The notes under the pieces: generated by a model | Told to the model about the DNA's origin: nothing | Databases searched by the model: none | What the model saw: the letters and a program-made list of their open reading frames with translations, nothing else | Translations under genes and position numbers: made by a program | Shown: piece by piece, positions 56,364-63,770 of the stretch | Position numbering within the stretch: the first letter of the stretch is position 1 | Layout of the letters: every line of letters starts with the position of its first letter | Source of the DNA: Flavimobilis massiliensis | Lineage (GTDB): Bacteria > Actinomycetota > Actinomycetes > Actinomycetales > Cellulomonadaceae | Assembly (NCBI RefSeq): GCF_900240335.1 | Contig: NZ_LT964979.1 | Location: 930,001 to 994,000 of the forward strand | Reading direction: 5' to 3' | DNA length: 64,000 bases

Positions 56364-57011
56364 TCAGCGCAGGGTTCCGAGCCAGTTGGTGAGGAGCTGG
56401 GCGCCGGCGTCGCCCGACTTCTCGGGGTGGAACTGCGTCGCGGTGAGCGGGCCGTTCTCGACGGCCGCGACGAAGCGGCCACCGTGGTCGGCCCACGTGA
56501 CGAGCGGCGGCGCGAAGACGGTGTCCGCGGGCTCGTCCGTGCCGAGCGTGAACGTCTGCGCCGCGTAGGAGTGGACGAAGTAGAAGCGCTCGTCGGCGAT
56601 GCCCTCGAAGAGCCGCGAGCCCGCGGGCGCGTCGACCGTGTTCCATCCCATGTGTGGGACGACGGGTGCCGCGAGCCGCTCGACGACGCCCGGCCACTGG
56701 CCGAGGCCCTCGGTGCTCACGCCGTGCTCGACGCCCTCGTCGAACATCACCTGGAGGCCCACGCAGATGCCGAGGACGGGCAGCCCGCCAGCAAGACGAC
56801 GCTCGACGATCCAGTCGCCACGCACTCCGCGCAGACCCGTCATGACAGCTGCGTACGCGCCGACGCCCGGCACGACGAGCCCGTCCGCGGCCATCGCTGT
56901 CTCGCGGTCCGAGGTGAGCTCGACCTGCGCGCCGACACGCTCGAGGGCGCGCACGGCCGAGCGCACGTTGCCGAAGCCGTAGTCGAGGACGACGACGGAG
57001 GGAGCGCTCAC
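56364..57011 (-). CDS. hisH: Imidazole glycerol phosphate synthase, glutamine amidotransferase subunit
   Basis: 215 residues from GTG 57011 (GTGA overlap with the upstream gene). Class I amidotransferase: oxyanion loop VPGVGAYAAVM, nucleophile Cys in GICVGLQVMFDEG, and His/Glu in ATQFHPEKSG. It supplies ammonia to HisF, which is not in this window. Confidence 0.96.
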   Translation of the reverse strand: MSAPSVVVLDYGFGNVRSAVRALERVGAQVELTSDRETAMAADGLVVPGVGAYAAVMTGLRGVRGDWIVERRLAGGLPVLGICVGLQVMFDEGVEHGVSTEGLGQWPGVVERLAAPVVPHMGWNTVDAPAGSRLFEGIADERFYFVHSYAAQTFTLGTDEPADTVFAPPLVTWADHGGRFVAAVENGPLTATQFHPEKSGDAGAQLLTNWLGTLR

Positions 57012-57523
57012 CGCTCCTTCCGCATCTTCTTCGCGATCTTCTTGAGGGCTCGCACCGCCCCGAGGCGGGACATCGCGGTCGAGTCCGCGACGCCCGCGAG
57101 GTCAGCGACCGTCTTCTCGCCGAGAATGAGGTCCTCGAGGTCCTGGGGCGCCGAGTCGAGGAGGAGGCCCGCGGGGATGTCCGCACCGCGCTCGCCGCCC
57201 TCATAGCGGGTCGCGCTCAGCTGCGATCCAGCACGTGTGACGAGGACGACCTCGGAGCCCGTGAGGAGCGCGGAGACGGCAGCGGCCGCCTCGGCGGGAG
57301 CCGTGCCCGCACGCTCGCGGAGCACCGCGATCGCACCGATCCTGCTCGCGACGACGTCCGCGGCGACCTGCGCGAGAGCGCACACCGCGACGAGCGGCTC
57401 CGAGCCCGCGACCTGCGTGAGCAGGAGCGCGAGCGTCGGCTCCGTCCCGCCGCCGACCGCGTCGAGGCCCGAGAGGTCGTCCGGGATCTCGAACGAGAGG
57501 TCGTCAGGGAGGTCGTCGGACAT
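57008..57523 (-). CDS. Unknown protein inside the his operon
   Basis: 171 residues from ATG 57523; its start shares a base with the hisB stop (TGATG) and its stop overlaps hisH (GTGA), so it is translated as part of the operon. Acidic N-terminus (DDLPDDLSFEIPDDLSGLD), a central alpha/beta region (LVAVCALAQVAADVVASRIG and EVVLVTRAGSQLSATRYEGG) and a basic helical C-terminus (VRALKKIAKKMRKER). No signal peptide, membrane helix or catalytic motif is seen. Genes of this type sit between hisB and hisH in related actinobacteria. Function unknown. Confidence 0.85.
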   Translation of the reverse strand: MSDDLPDDLSFEIPDDLSGLDAVGGGTEPTLALLLTQVAGSEPLVAVCALAQVAADVVASRIGAIAVLRERAGTAPAEAAAAVSALLTGSEVVLVTRAGSQLSATRYEGGERGADIPAGLLLDSAPQDLEDLILGEKTVADLAGVADSTAMSRLGAVRALKKIAKKMRKER

Positions 57524-58131
57524 CAGAGCGCGCCCTTCGTCGACGGGATGCCGTCGACGCGCGGGTCGAGCGCGACCGCCGCGCGGAGCGCGCGGGCGAG
57601 CGCCTTGAACTGCGCCTCGACGATGTGGTGCGGGTCGCGGCCCGAGAGCAGCGACACGTGGAGGCAGATGTTCGCGTGGTGCGCGATCGACTCGAGGACG
57701 TGGCGCGTGAGCGAACCCGTGAAGTGCCCCCCGATGAGGTGGTACTCCTGGCCCGCCGGCTCACCGTCGTGGACGAGGTAGGGACGGCCCGAGACGTCGA
57801 CGACCGCGCGCGCGAGCGCCTCATCGAGCGGGACGAGCGCATCGCCGAAGCGTGCGATGCCACGCTTGTCGCCGAGCGCGACCTTGAGCGCCTCGCCGAG
57901 GCAGATCGCGACGTCCTCAACCGTGTGGTGCGCGTCGATGTGCGTGTCGCCCTCGGCGCGGACCGTGAGGTCGATGAGCGAGTGCTTGCCGAGCGCGGTG
58001 AGCATGTGGTCGTAGAACGGCACGCCCGTCGAGATCTCGGTGCGTCCCGTGCCGTCGAGGTCGATCTCGACGAGGACGCTCGACTCCGACGTCGTGCGCT
58101 CGATGCGCGCCGTGCGCCTGGTTGCGGTCAC
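57523..58131 (-). CDS. hisB: Imidazoleglycerol-phosphate dehydratase
   Basis: 202 residues from GTG 58131 (GTGA overlap with hisC). The IGPD duplicate fold with two metal-binding motifs: DTHIDAHHTVEDVAICLG and NICLHVSLLSGRDPHHIVEA. Monofunctional, without the HAD phosphatase half found in E. coli HisB. Confidence 0.97.
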   Translation of the reverse strand: MTATRRTARIERTTSESSVLVEIDLDGTGRTEISTGVPFYDHMLTALGKHSLIDLTVRAEGDTHIDAHHTVEDVAICLGEALKVALGDKRGIARFGDALVPLDEALARAVVDVSGRPYLVHDGEPAGQEYHLIGGHFTGSLTRHVLESIAHHANICLHVSLLSGRDPHHIVEAQFKALARALRAAVALDPRVDGIPSTKGAL

Positions 58132-59267
58132 AGTCCTGCTACCTCCACGAGGGCGTCCTTGAACGCCGTCATCTCCTCGCGCGTGCCGATCGACACGCGC
58201 AGCCACCCCTCCGGGCCAGTCTCCCGGATGAGCACACCCCGATCCAGCAGGCCCTGCCACACGGCGTGCCTGTCGGGGAACGTCCCGAAGAGGACGAAGT
58301 TCGAGTCCGACTCCGCGACGTCGAGCGGACGTCCGTCGACAGTCTGCTCGCGGAGCCACGCGACCGTCGCGTCACGCTCCTCGCGGAGCTCGGCCACCTT
58401 GCCGAGCAGCGACGGCGCGTGCGCGAGCGCGGCCCGCGCGACGGCCTGGGTCACCGCGGAGAGGTGGTATGGAAGCCTGACGACGCGCAGCGCGTCGACG
58501 ATCGCGGTCCGTGCCGCGAGGTAGCCGAGGCGTGCGCCCGCGAGCGCGAACGCCTTCGACATGGTGCGGCTCACGGCGAGGTTGGGGTACTCCGCGAGAA
58601 GCTCGAGCGCGCTCGGCACGCCGGCGCGCCGGAACTCCGCGTAGGCCTCGTCGACGACGACGACCGCCGGCGCCCCGTCGACGTCGACCTCGAGCGCGGC
58701 GTCGAGCACCGCACGGACCGTCGCGAGCGGCAGCGCCGTGCCCGTCGGGTTGTTGGGGCTCGTGAGGATGATGACCGACGGCTGCTCGGCCCGGACGACC
58801 TCGACCGCGTGCGCCGGGTCGAGCGTGAAGTCGGTTTCGCGACGGCCGACGATGTAGCGCGAGTGCGTGTCACGCGCGTACTCGGGGTACATCGAGTAGG
58901 TCGGCGCGAACGAGACGACCGTGCGTCCCGGCCCCGCGAATGCCTGCAGGACGTGGAGCATGACCTCGTTCGAGCCGTTCGCGGCCCACAGCTGCTCCGC
59001 GGCGAGGCTCACGCCCGACTCGGCGCCGAGGTACGCGGCGAGGTCGCTGCGCAGGCCGAGGAAGTCACGGTCCGGGTAGCGGTTGAGGCCCGACGCGGCC
59101 TCGGCGACAGCCTCCGCGATGCTCGCGACGACCTCGGGAGCCGGTGCGTACGGGTTCTCGTTGACGTTGAGGAGGACCGGGACGTCAAGCTGCGGGGCGC
59201 CGTAGGGCACCTCGTCGGCAAGCTCGGGGCGGATCGGCAGCCTCAGGGCGCGGTTGGGGGTCGTCAC
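58128..59267 (-). CDS. hisC: Histidinol-phosphate aminotransferase
   Basis: 379 residues from GTG 59267. Fold-type I aminotransferase: LNVNENPYAP, LWAANGSNEVML, ILTSPNNPTGT, VVVDEAYAEF and the PLP lysine in SRTMSKAFALAGARLGY. A TAGGAT -10 ends 6 nt before the GTG, so hisC heads its transcript. hisD, usually just upstream, is 4.5 kb away. Confidence 0.96.
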   Translation of the reverse strand: MTTPNRALRLPIRPELADEVPYGAPQLDVPVLLNVNENPYAPAPEVVASIAEAVAEAASGLNRYPDRDFLGLRSDLAAYLGAESGVSLAAEQLWAANGSNEVMLHVLQAFAGPGRTVVSFAPTYSMYPEYARDTHSRYIVGRRETDFTLDPAHAVEVVRAEQPSVIILTSPNNPTGTALPLATVRAVLDAALEVDVDGAPAVVVVDEAYAEFRRAGVPSALELLAEYPNLAVSRTMSKAFALAGARLGYLAARTAIVDALRVVRLPYHLSAVTQAVARAALAHAPSLLGKVAELREERDATVAWLREQTVDGRPLDVAESDSNFVLFGTFPDRHAVWQGLLDRGVLIRETGPEGWLRVSIGTREEMTAFKDALVEVAGL

Positions 59268-59273
59268 CCCGTG

Positions 59274-59279
59274 ATCCTA
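59274..59279 (-). promoter_or_regulatory. -10 element (TAGGAT) of the hisCB operon
   Basis: Minus-strand TAGGAT ends 6 nt before GTG 59267; leaderless start inferred. The 160 bp between it and the divergent -10 at 59440 hold no other signal I can name. Confidence 0.55.
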
Positions 59280-59439
59280 GGACGCAGAGGTGGGACGACG
59301 GGACGTGATTCCACGCTCTGGGCCGCCCGCGGCGCACCGCGGGCGACGGCTGGCGCGGCGAGGCCTGACCACAGCGGCCTCGCGCAGCGGGGCGTCCACC
59401 GGGAGGGGTCGCAGGTCCGCGCATGTCGGTGACGGTCCG

Positions 59440-59445
59440 TAGGCT
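59440..59445 (+). promoter_or_regulatory. -10 element (TAGGCT) of the RecQ-like gene
   Basis: TAGGCT ends 7 nt before ATG 59453; leaderless start inferred. Confidence 0.5.
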
Positions 59446-59452
59446 GGGAACC

Positions 59453-62194
59453 ATGTCCGACGACCCGCAGCTTCCCGACGGCGCACCCCACGATCCCTCG
59501 CCCACACGGGACGACGGCACGCCCGAGCCCCCGCGGGGGACGCCCGGCCGTTGGGGCGTCGAGCCCGACTGGTCGCTCCTCGAGGGCAAGCCGCGTCGGC
59601 ACGTCGAGGACACGGGCCCCGGCTGGGGCGCGAGCTCGCTCGACGCCCGGACGCTCGCCGACCGTGCGGGAACCGACGAGCCGTCGTGGTCGGCGGGCTC
59701 GACGCTCGCGCCCGACCCGGTGGTGCCGGCGGCAGTCGCCCCCGCCGTGACGCCGGCGGTCGTGAGTCCTGCGCCCGAGGCCGAGCAGGTCCTTCCTCAC
59801 CCGGCACCCCCCGCTGCCGACGGCGACCCTGACGCCGCGGCGTGGGACGACGACGGCATCCCGTTCGCGGAGCCCCCGGCCGACTGGGACGAGATGCCCC
59901 CTCCGCCCGAGGACGCATGGGCCGCCCCCACGNCTACTGTGATGTTTCAGCTACGACCAGGCCCCCCCACGAGACCCCACCGAGGGGCGTCGTCGGCAGC
60001 GCCAGAGGTGTATAGGAGCCAGCAGGTGCAGCCTGCAGCACCGCGCGAGCGGCGCGCGAGCCTCGACGGCGCCGTCGGCCGCGACGCCGCCGAGACCGTC
60101 CTGCGCAGGCTCGTTGGCCGCGACGACGCACGCCTGCGCGAGGACCAGTGGACCGCGATCGAGGCGCTCGTCGCGCACCAGCGGCGTGTCCTCGTCGTCC
60201 AGCGCACCGGGTGGGGCAAGTCCGCCGTCTACTTCGTCGCGACCGCGCTCCTGCGCGAGGCGGGCGAGGGCCCGACCGTCATCGTCTCGCCGCTCCTCGC
60301 GCTCATGCGCGACCAGGTCGCGGCGGCCGAGCGTGCGGGCATCCGCGCGGTGACGATCAACTCCTCGAACGTCACCGAGTGGGACGACATCCACGAGCAG
60401 ATTGCGGCGGGCGAGGTCGACGTCCTCCTGTGCTCTCCCGAGCGGCTCAACAACCCCGACTTCCGCGACACCGTGCTCCCCCGCCTCGCGGCGGACGCGG
60501 GCCTCGTCGTCGTCGACGAGGCGCACTGCATCTCCGACTGGGGTCACGACTTCCGGCCTGACTACCGGCGCATCCGCGACCTCGTCGCGAACCTCCCCGC
60601 AGGCATCCCCGTGCTCGCGACGACCGCGACCGCGAACGAGCGCGTCACGCACGACGTCGCCGAGCAGCTCGCTGTCCACGCGAGCGCGCCCGAGGGTGAG
60701 GACGTCCTCGTGCTGCGCGGCGCGCTCGACCGCGCCTCACTCCACCTCGCCGTCCTGCCCGTCACCGACCAGCCGACGCGCGTCGCCTGGCTCACCGACT
60801 CGCTGCGTGCGCTGCCGGGCTCGGGCATCGTCTACTGCCTCACCGTCTCGGCGGCCGAGCAGGTCGCCGAGCAGCTGCGCGCCGCAGGCCACGAGGTCCG
60901 CGCCTACACCGGCCGCACCGACACCGCCGAGCGCGAGCAGCTCGAGGCAGACCTCAAGGCCGACCGCGTCAAGGCGCTCGTCGCGACGAGCGCGCTCGGC
61001 ATGGGCTTCGACAAGCCCGACCTCGGTTTCGTCATCCACCTCGGCGCGCCGAGCTCACCCATCGCGTACTACCAGCAGGTGGGACGCGCCGGGCGTGGCG
61101 TCGACCGCGCAACCGTCGTCCTCGTCCCGGGCGAGGAGGACCAGCGGATCTGGGAGTACTTCGGCTCGCTCGCCTTCCCGTCCGAGCAGCAGGTCCGCAC
61201 GGTCATCGACACGCTCGCGCAGAACGGCACGATGTCGCTGCCGCAGCTCGAGACGCACGTCGACCTCAAGCGCGCACGGCTCGAGACGATGCTCAAGGTC
61301 CTCGACGTCGACGGCGCGGTCAAGCGCGTCCGTGGCGGATGGACCTCGACCGGCGAGCCGTGGGCGTACGACGCCGAGCGCTACCGGCGCGTCGACGAGG
61401 CCCGGCTGCGCGAGCAGCGCGCGATGCTCGACTACCAGCGCACCGACGGCTGCCGCATGGCGTTCCTTCGCGCCCAGCTCGACGACCCTGAGCTCGAGGC
61501 CGGCTGGCGCTGCGGCCGGTGCGACCGCTGCGGCACCGTGACGCTCCCCCCGCTGCCCGACCGCGCTGCGATCACGACGGCCCGCGAGCGCATGGACCGT
61601 CCCGGCATCGAGATCTCGGCCCGGCGCCAGTGGCCGAGCGGCATGGCGAACCTCGGCATCGAGCTGGCCGGGCGCCTGCCCGCCGACGAGCTCGCCGAGC
61701 CCGGACGCGCCGTCGCGCGCCTCGACGGCCTCGGCTGGTCGGCTCCCCTGCGTGAGCTCTTCGCGCCGACGACCGTCGACGGCGAGGTGCCGCGCGCGCT
61801 GCGCACGGCCGCCGCGCGGGCGCTCGACGAGTGGCCCGCGGCCCGCACGATCGACGGCATCGTCCTCGTGGCGTCCGCGACCCGGCCCCAGCTCGTCAGC
61901 CACCTCGCGCACGGTCTCGGCCGGTACCTCGGCAAGCCCGTCGTCGGCGAGATCGCACCCGCGCCCGGGACTCCTGCCGGACGGCACGACGTCAACTCGG
62001 CGCTCCGGCTCGCGAGTGTCGTCCAGCGGCTCCAGCCGCGCCTCAGCGAGGCTGCCCTCGCGGGCCTGCCCGGTCGGTCCGTGCTCCTCGTCGACGACTT
62101 CACGGAGTCCGGCTGGACGCTCACGGTCGCCGCGCGCATGCTCCGCCAGGTCGGGGCGGCATCGGTCCTGCCGTTCGTCCTCGCCCAGGCCTGA
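59453..62194 (+). CDS. RecQ-like DEAH helicase with C-terminal phosphoribosyltransferase-like domain, interrupted by an assembly join
   Basis: The frame runs 913 codons with one undetermined codon at the N (59933). Residues 1-160 are acidic and proline rich; residues about 161-190 are encoded by adapter-like sequence and are not real. From about 200 the protein is a RecQ-type helicase: motif I QRTGWGKSAVYF, DEAH box VVDEAHCISDWGHDFRPDY, motif III VLATTATANERVT, motif VI YYQQVGRAGRG, and a Cys4 zinc site in RCGRCDRCG. The last about 150 residues end in LLVDDFTESGWTLTVAARML, a PRTase-type PRPP loop. It probably unwinds DNA in repair; the true N-terminal region needs re-sequencing. Confidence 0.85.
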   Translation: MSDDPQLPDGAPHDPSPTRDDGTPEPPRGTPGRWGVEPDWSLLEGKPRRHVEDTGPGWGASSLDARTLADRAGTDEPSWSAGSTLAPDPVVPAAVAPAVTPAVVSPAPEAEQVLPHPAPPAADGDPDAAAWDDDGIPFAEPPADWDEMPPPPEDAWAAPTXTVMFQLRPGPPTRPHRGASSAAPEVYRSQQVQPAAPRERRASLDGAVGRDAAETVLRRLVGRDDARLREDQWTAIEALVAHQRRVLVVQRTGWGKSAVYFVATALLREAGEGPTVIVSPLLALMRDQVAAAERAGIRAVTINSSNVTEWDDIHEQIAAGEVDVLLCSPERLNNPDFRDTVLPRLAADAGLVVVDEAHCISDWGHDFRPDYRRIRDLVANLPAGIPVLATTATANERVTHDVAEQLAVHASAPEGEDVLVLRGALDRASLHLAVLPVTDQPTRVAWLTDSLRALPGSGIVYCLTVSAAEQVAEQLRAAGHEVRAYTGRTDTAEREQLEADLKADRVKALVATSALGMGFDKPDLGFVIHLGAPSSPIAYYQQVGRAGRGVDRATVVLVPGEEDQRIWEYFGSLAFPSEQQVRTVIDTLAQNGTMSLPQLETHVDLKRARLETMLKVLDVDGAVKRVRGGWTSTGEPWAYDAERYRRVDEARLREQRAMLDYQRTDGCRMAFLRAQLDDPELEAGWRCGRCDRCGTVTLPPLPDRAAITTARERMDRPGIEISARRQWPSGMANLGIELAGRLPADELAEPGRAVARLDGLGWSAPLRELFAPTTVDGEVPRALRTAAARALDEWPAARTIDGIVLVASATRPQLVSHLAHGLGRYLGKPVVGEIAPAPGTPAGRHDVNSALRLASVVQRLQPRLSEAALAGLPGRSVLLVDDFTESGWTLTVAARMLRQVGAASVLPFVLAQA
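59933..60022. other. Assembly join: N plus Illumina Nextera adapter remnant
   Basis: After the N at 59933, positions 59990-60022 match the 33-nt Nextera read-1 transposase adapter at 29 of 33 positions (core TCGTCGGCAGCG, then GTGTATA). The preceding 56 nt do not resemble the flanking gene; a CGAGA lies in the register expected of the P5 primer but is weak alone. It keeps the reading frame by chance. Confidence 0.9.
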
Positions 62195-62329
62195 CGTCGC
62201 GCGCGGACGTCGCGCGTCCGCGCGGGCTGCCGGCTCTCCGAGCTCACCGGCGGCCCGCGCAGCGTGCGCGGTCGTCCGCGCCACGGGCTTTCTCACGGCC
62301 TGCCCCGTGCTCCGCCCGTGCGTGCGCGC

Positions 62330-62335
62330 TACCGT
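62330..62335 (+). promoter_or_regulatory. -10 element (TACCGT) of the DUF1697 gene
   Basis: TACCGT ends 6 nt before ATG 62342; leaderless start inferred. Confidence 0.5.
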
Positions 62336-62341
62336 CGGACC

Positions 62342-63277
62342 ATGCCAGCACCCAAACTCGCCGCCGACGATGTCCGCCTCGCCGCGCTGCTGCGCGGCGT
62401 CAACGTCGGAGGCCGCAACATCCCGATGTACGAGCTGCGCGACGCCGTCGGGACCCTCGACGTCCGCAACGTCCGCACGGTCCTCGCGAGCGGGAACGTC
62501 CTGCTCGACGCGTCCGCGCAGACACCCGTCACCACGACCCGCGCACGGCTCGAGTCAACGATCGGTGAGCGCTTCGGCTACGAGGCGCTCGTCGCACTCG
62601 TACCGCTCACACTCGTCGGCGAGCTCGTCGCCGGTGCGCCCTGGCCCGACGACGCCCTGTGGCACACATACGTCGCGTTCTCGACGACGCCCGGTCTGCT
62701 GCGCGACGCGACGACCGCGACCGAGGAGAAGGTCACGGCCGACGCAGCTGCGGCCGATGCCGCTGGTGCGGCCGAAGCACCGCAAGCGTCGACCGATGAC
62801 ACACCGACCGTCAACGCCCCTGCCGCGGACACTGTCTCTAGCGCGTCCGCCGACGCTCCTTCGTCCGCCAACACCTCAGCCGACGACGCACCTGCGGGCA
62901 CCCGACTCGCGGAGGTCCGCGCCCGCGCCGCGACCCGCAGGACGCTCTCCGAGCAGCTCGCCGCGAACGAGGAGGCGGCCGCACGCGTCACCGAGCTGCG
63001 CGAGCGCACCGGACGCACCGAGGTGTGCTCGGTCGTCGCCGCGAGCTTCCTCGTCGGCGGGGCCGAGCGCGACGCCGAGCGCGGCGACCTCGTCGAGAGC
63101 TGGCAGCACCCGGACGCGGCCCTCGCGGCCCGAATTGCCGAGGTCGGCCTCGACGCGCTGTGGTGGCGCTGCCCGCGCGGCTCGTCGCTCACGACCCCGC
63201 TCGCCCGCACGCTCGCCCGCGCGCGCTTCTCGGCGACGACCACCCGGAACGTGCGGACTCTGCGCCGCCTGTCCTGA
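62342..63277 (+). CDS. DUF1697 family protein with a low-complexity insertion
   Basis: 311 residues against about 180 for the family. The N-terminal half is a clear DUF1697 domain (LAALLRGVNVGGRNIPMYEL, then VRTVLASGNVLL), and the family's C-terminal half resumes in EVCSVVAASFLVGGAERD and ends FSATTTRNVRTLRRL, which fits the typical T-R-N closing motif. Residues about 131-187 are an Ala/Ser/Thr/Asp-rich insertion with lower GC than its surroundings. Function unknown. It ends 6 bp from the convergent ASCH gene. Confidence 0.88.
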   Translation: MPAPKLAADDVRLAALLRGVNVGGRNIPMYELRDAVGTLDVRNVRTVLASGNVLLDASAQTPVTTTRARLESTIGERFGYEALVALVPLTLVGELVAGAPWPDDALWHTYVAFSTTPGLLRDATTATEEKVTADAAAADAAGAAEAPQASTDDTPTVNAPAADTVSSASADAPSSANTSADDAPAGTRLAEVRARAATRRTLSEQLAANEEAAARVTELRERTGRTEVCSVVAASFLVGGAERDAERGDLVESWQHPDAALAARIAEVGLDALWWRCPRGSSLTTPLARTLARARFSATTTRNVRTLRRLS

Positions 63278-63283
63278 GGTAGC

Positions 63284-63769
63284 TCAGGCGTCGGCGACCT
63301 CGGGTGGCCAGACGACCGTGAACCGCTCGGCGAGCACGACGCTGCTCCCGTCGAACGCGACCCCGGTGCGTGCGCTCACGCGCTCCCAGTAGGCGCGGTG
63401 ACCCGCGCGCCACGCCACGAGGGAACCGTCGTCCTCGCCCTCGGCCCGTGCGAAGTCCTCGTCGACGGCGTCGAAGCGGACCGCGTCGACCGAGGTGGTC
63501 CTCAGGACGCAACGGGGGGCGCCCGCGCCGTCGCACATCACCCAGTGGTCCCCCACCGCCGGAGGCGCCTCGTCCGCGAGCTCGAGCTCGGCCACGAGGG
63601 TCGCCGTCGCGCGCTTGCGGCCCGCGAGCACGAGTGCGATGAGCTCGTCGGCGAGCGCCGGCCCGTCGCCGAACGCCTCGACACCGACGGGCAGCGTGCC
63701 TGCGGGCACTGCGCCGGCCGCGACGTACGCGTCCCACATCGCGCGGGCAGCGACGTCGTCGACGACCAT
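63284..63769 (-). CDS. ASCH-domain protein
   Basis: 161 residues from ATG 63769, one base after the hisD stop. The ASCH (PUA-like) fold is indicated by ELIALVLAGRKRATATLVAE, PPAVGDHWVMCDGAGAPRCV and VDEDFARAEGEDDGSLVAW with the closing helix HRAYWERV. ASCH proteins are thought to bind RNA; some hydrolyse N4-acetylcytidine. No specific substrate can be named. Co-transcribed with hisD by position. Confidence 0.88.
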   Translation of the reverse strand: MVVDDVAARAMWDAYVAAGAVPAGTLPVGVEAFGDGPALADELIALVLAGRKRATATLVAELELADEAPPAVGDHWVMCDGAGAPRCVLRTTSVDAVRFDAVDEDFARAEGEDDGSLVAWRAGHRAYWERVSARTGVAFDGSSVVLAERFTVVWPPEVADA

Positions 63770-63770
63770 C

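Noticed and set aside
59990..60022. Tn5/IS50 mosaic-end-like sequence as a real transposon insertion
   Set aside because: The match includes the synthetic Nextera handle 5' of the mosaic end, only one end is present, there is no transposase and no 9-bp target duplication, and an N adjoins it. It is library adapter.
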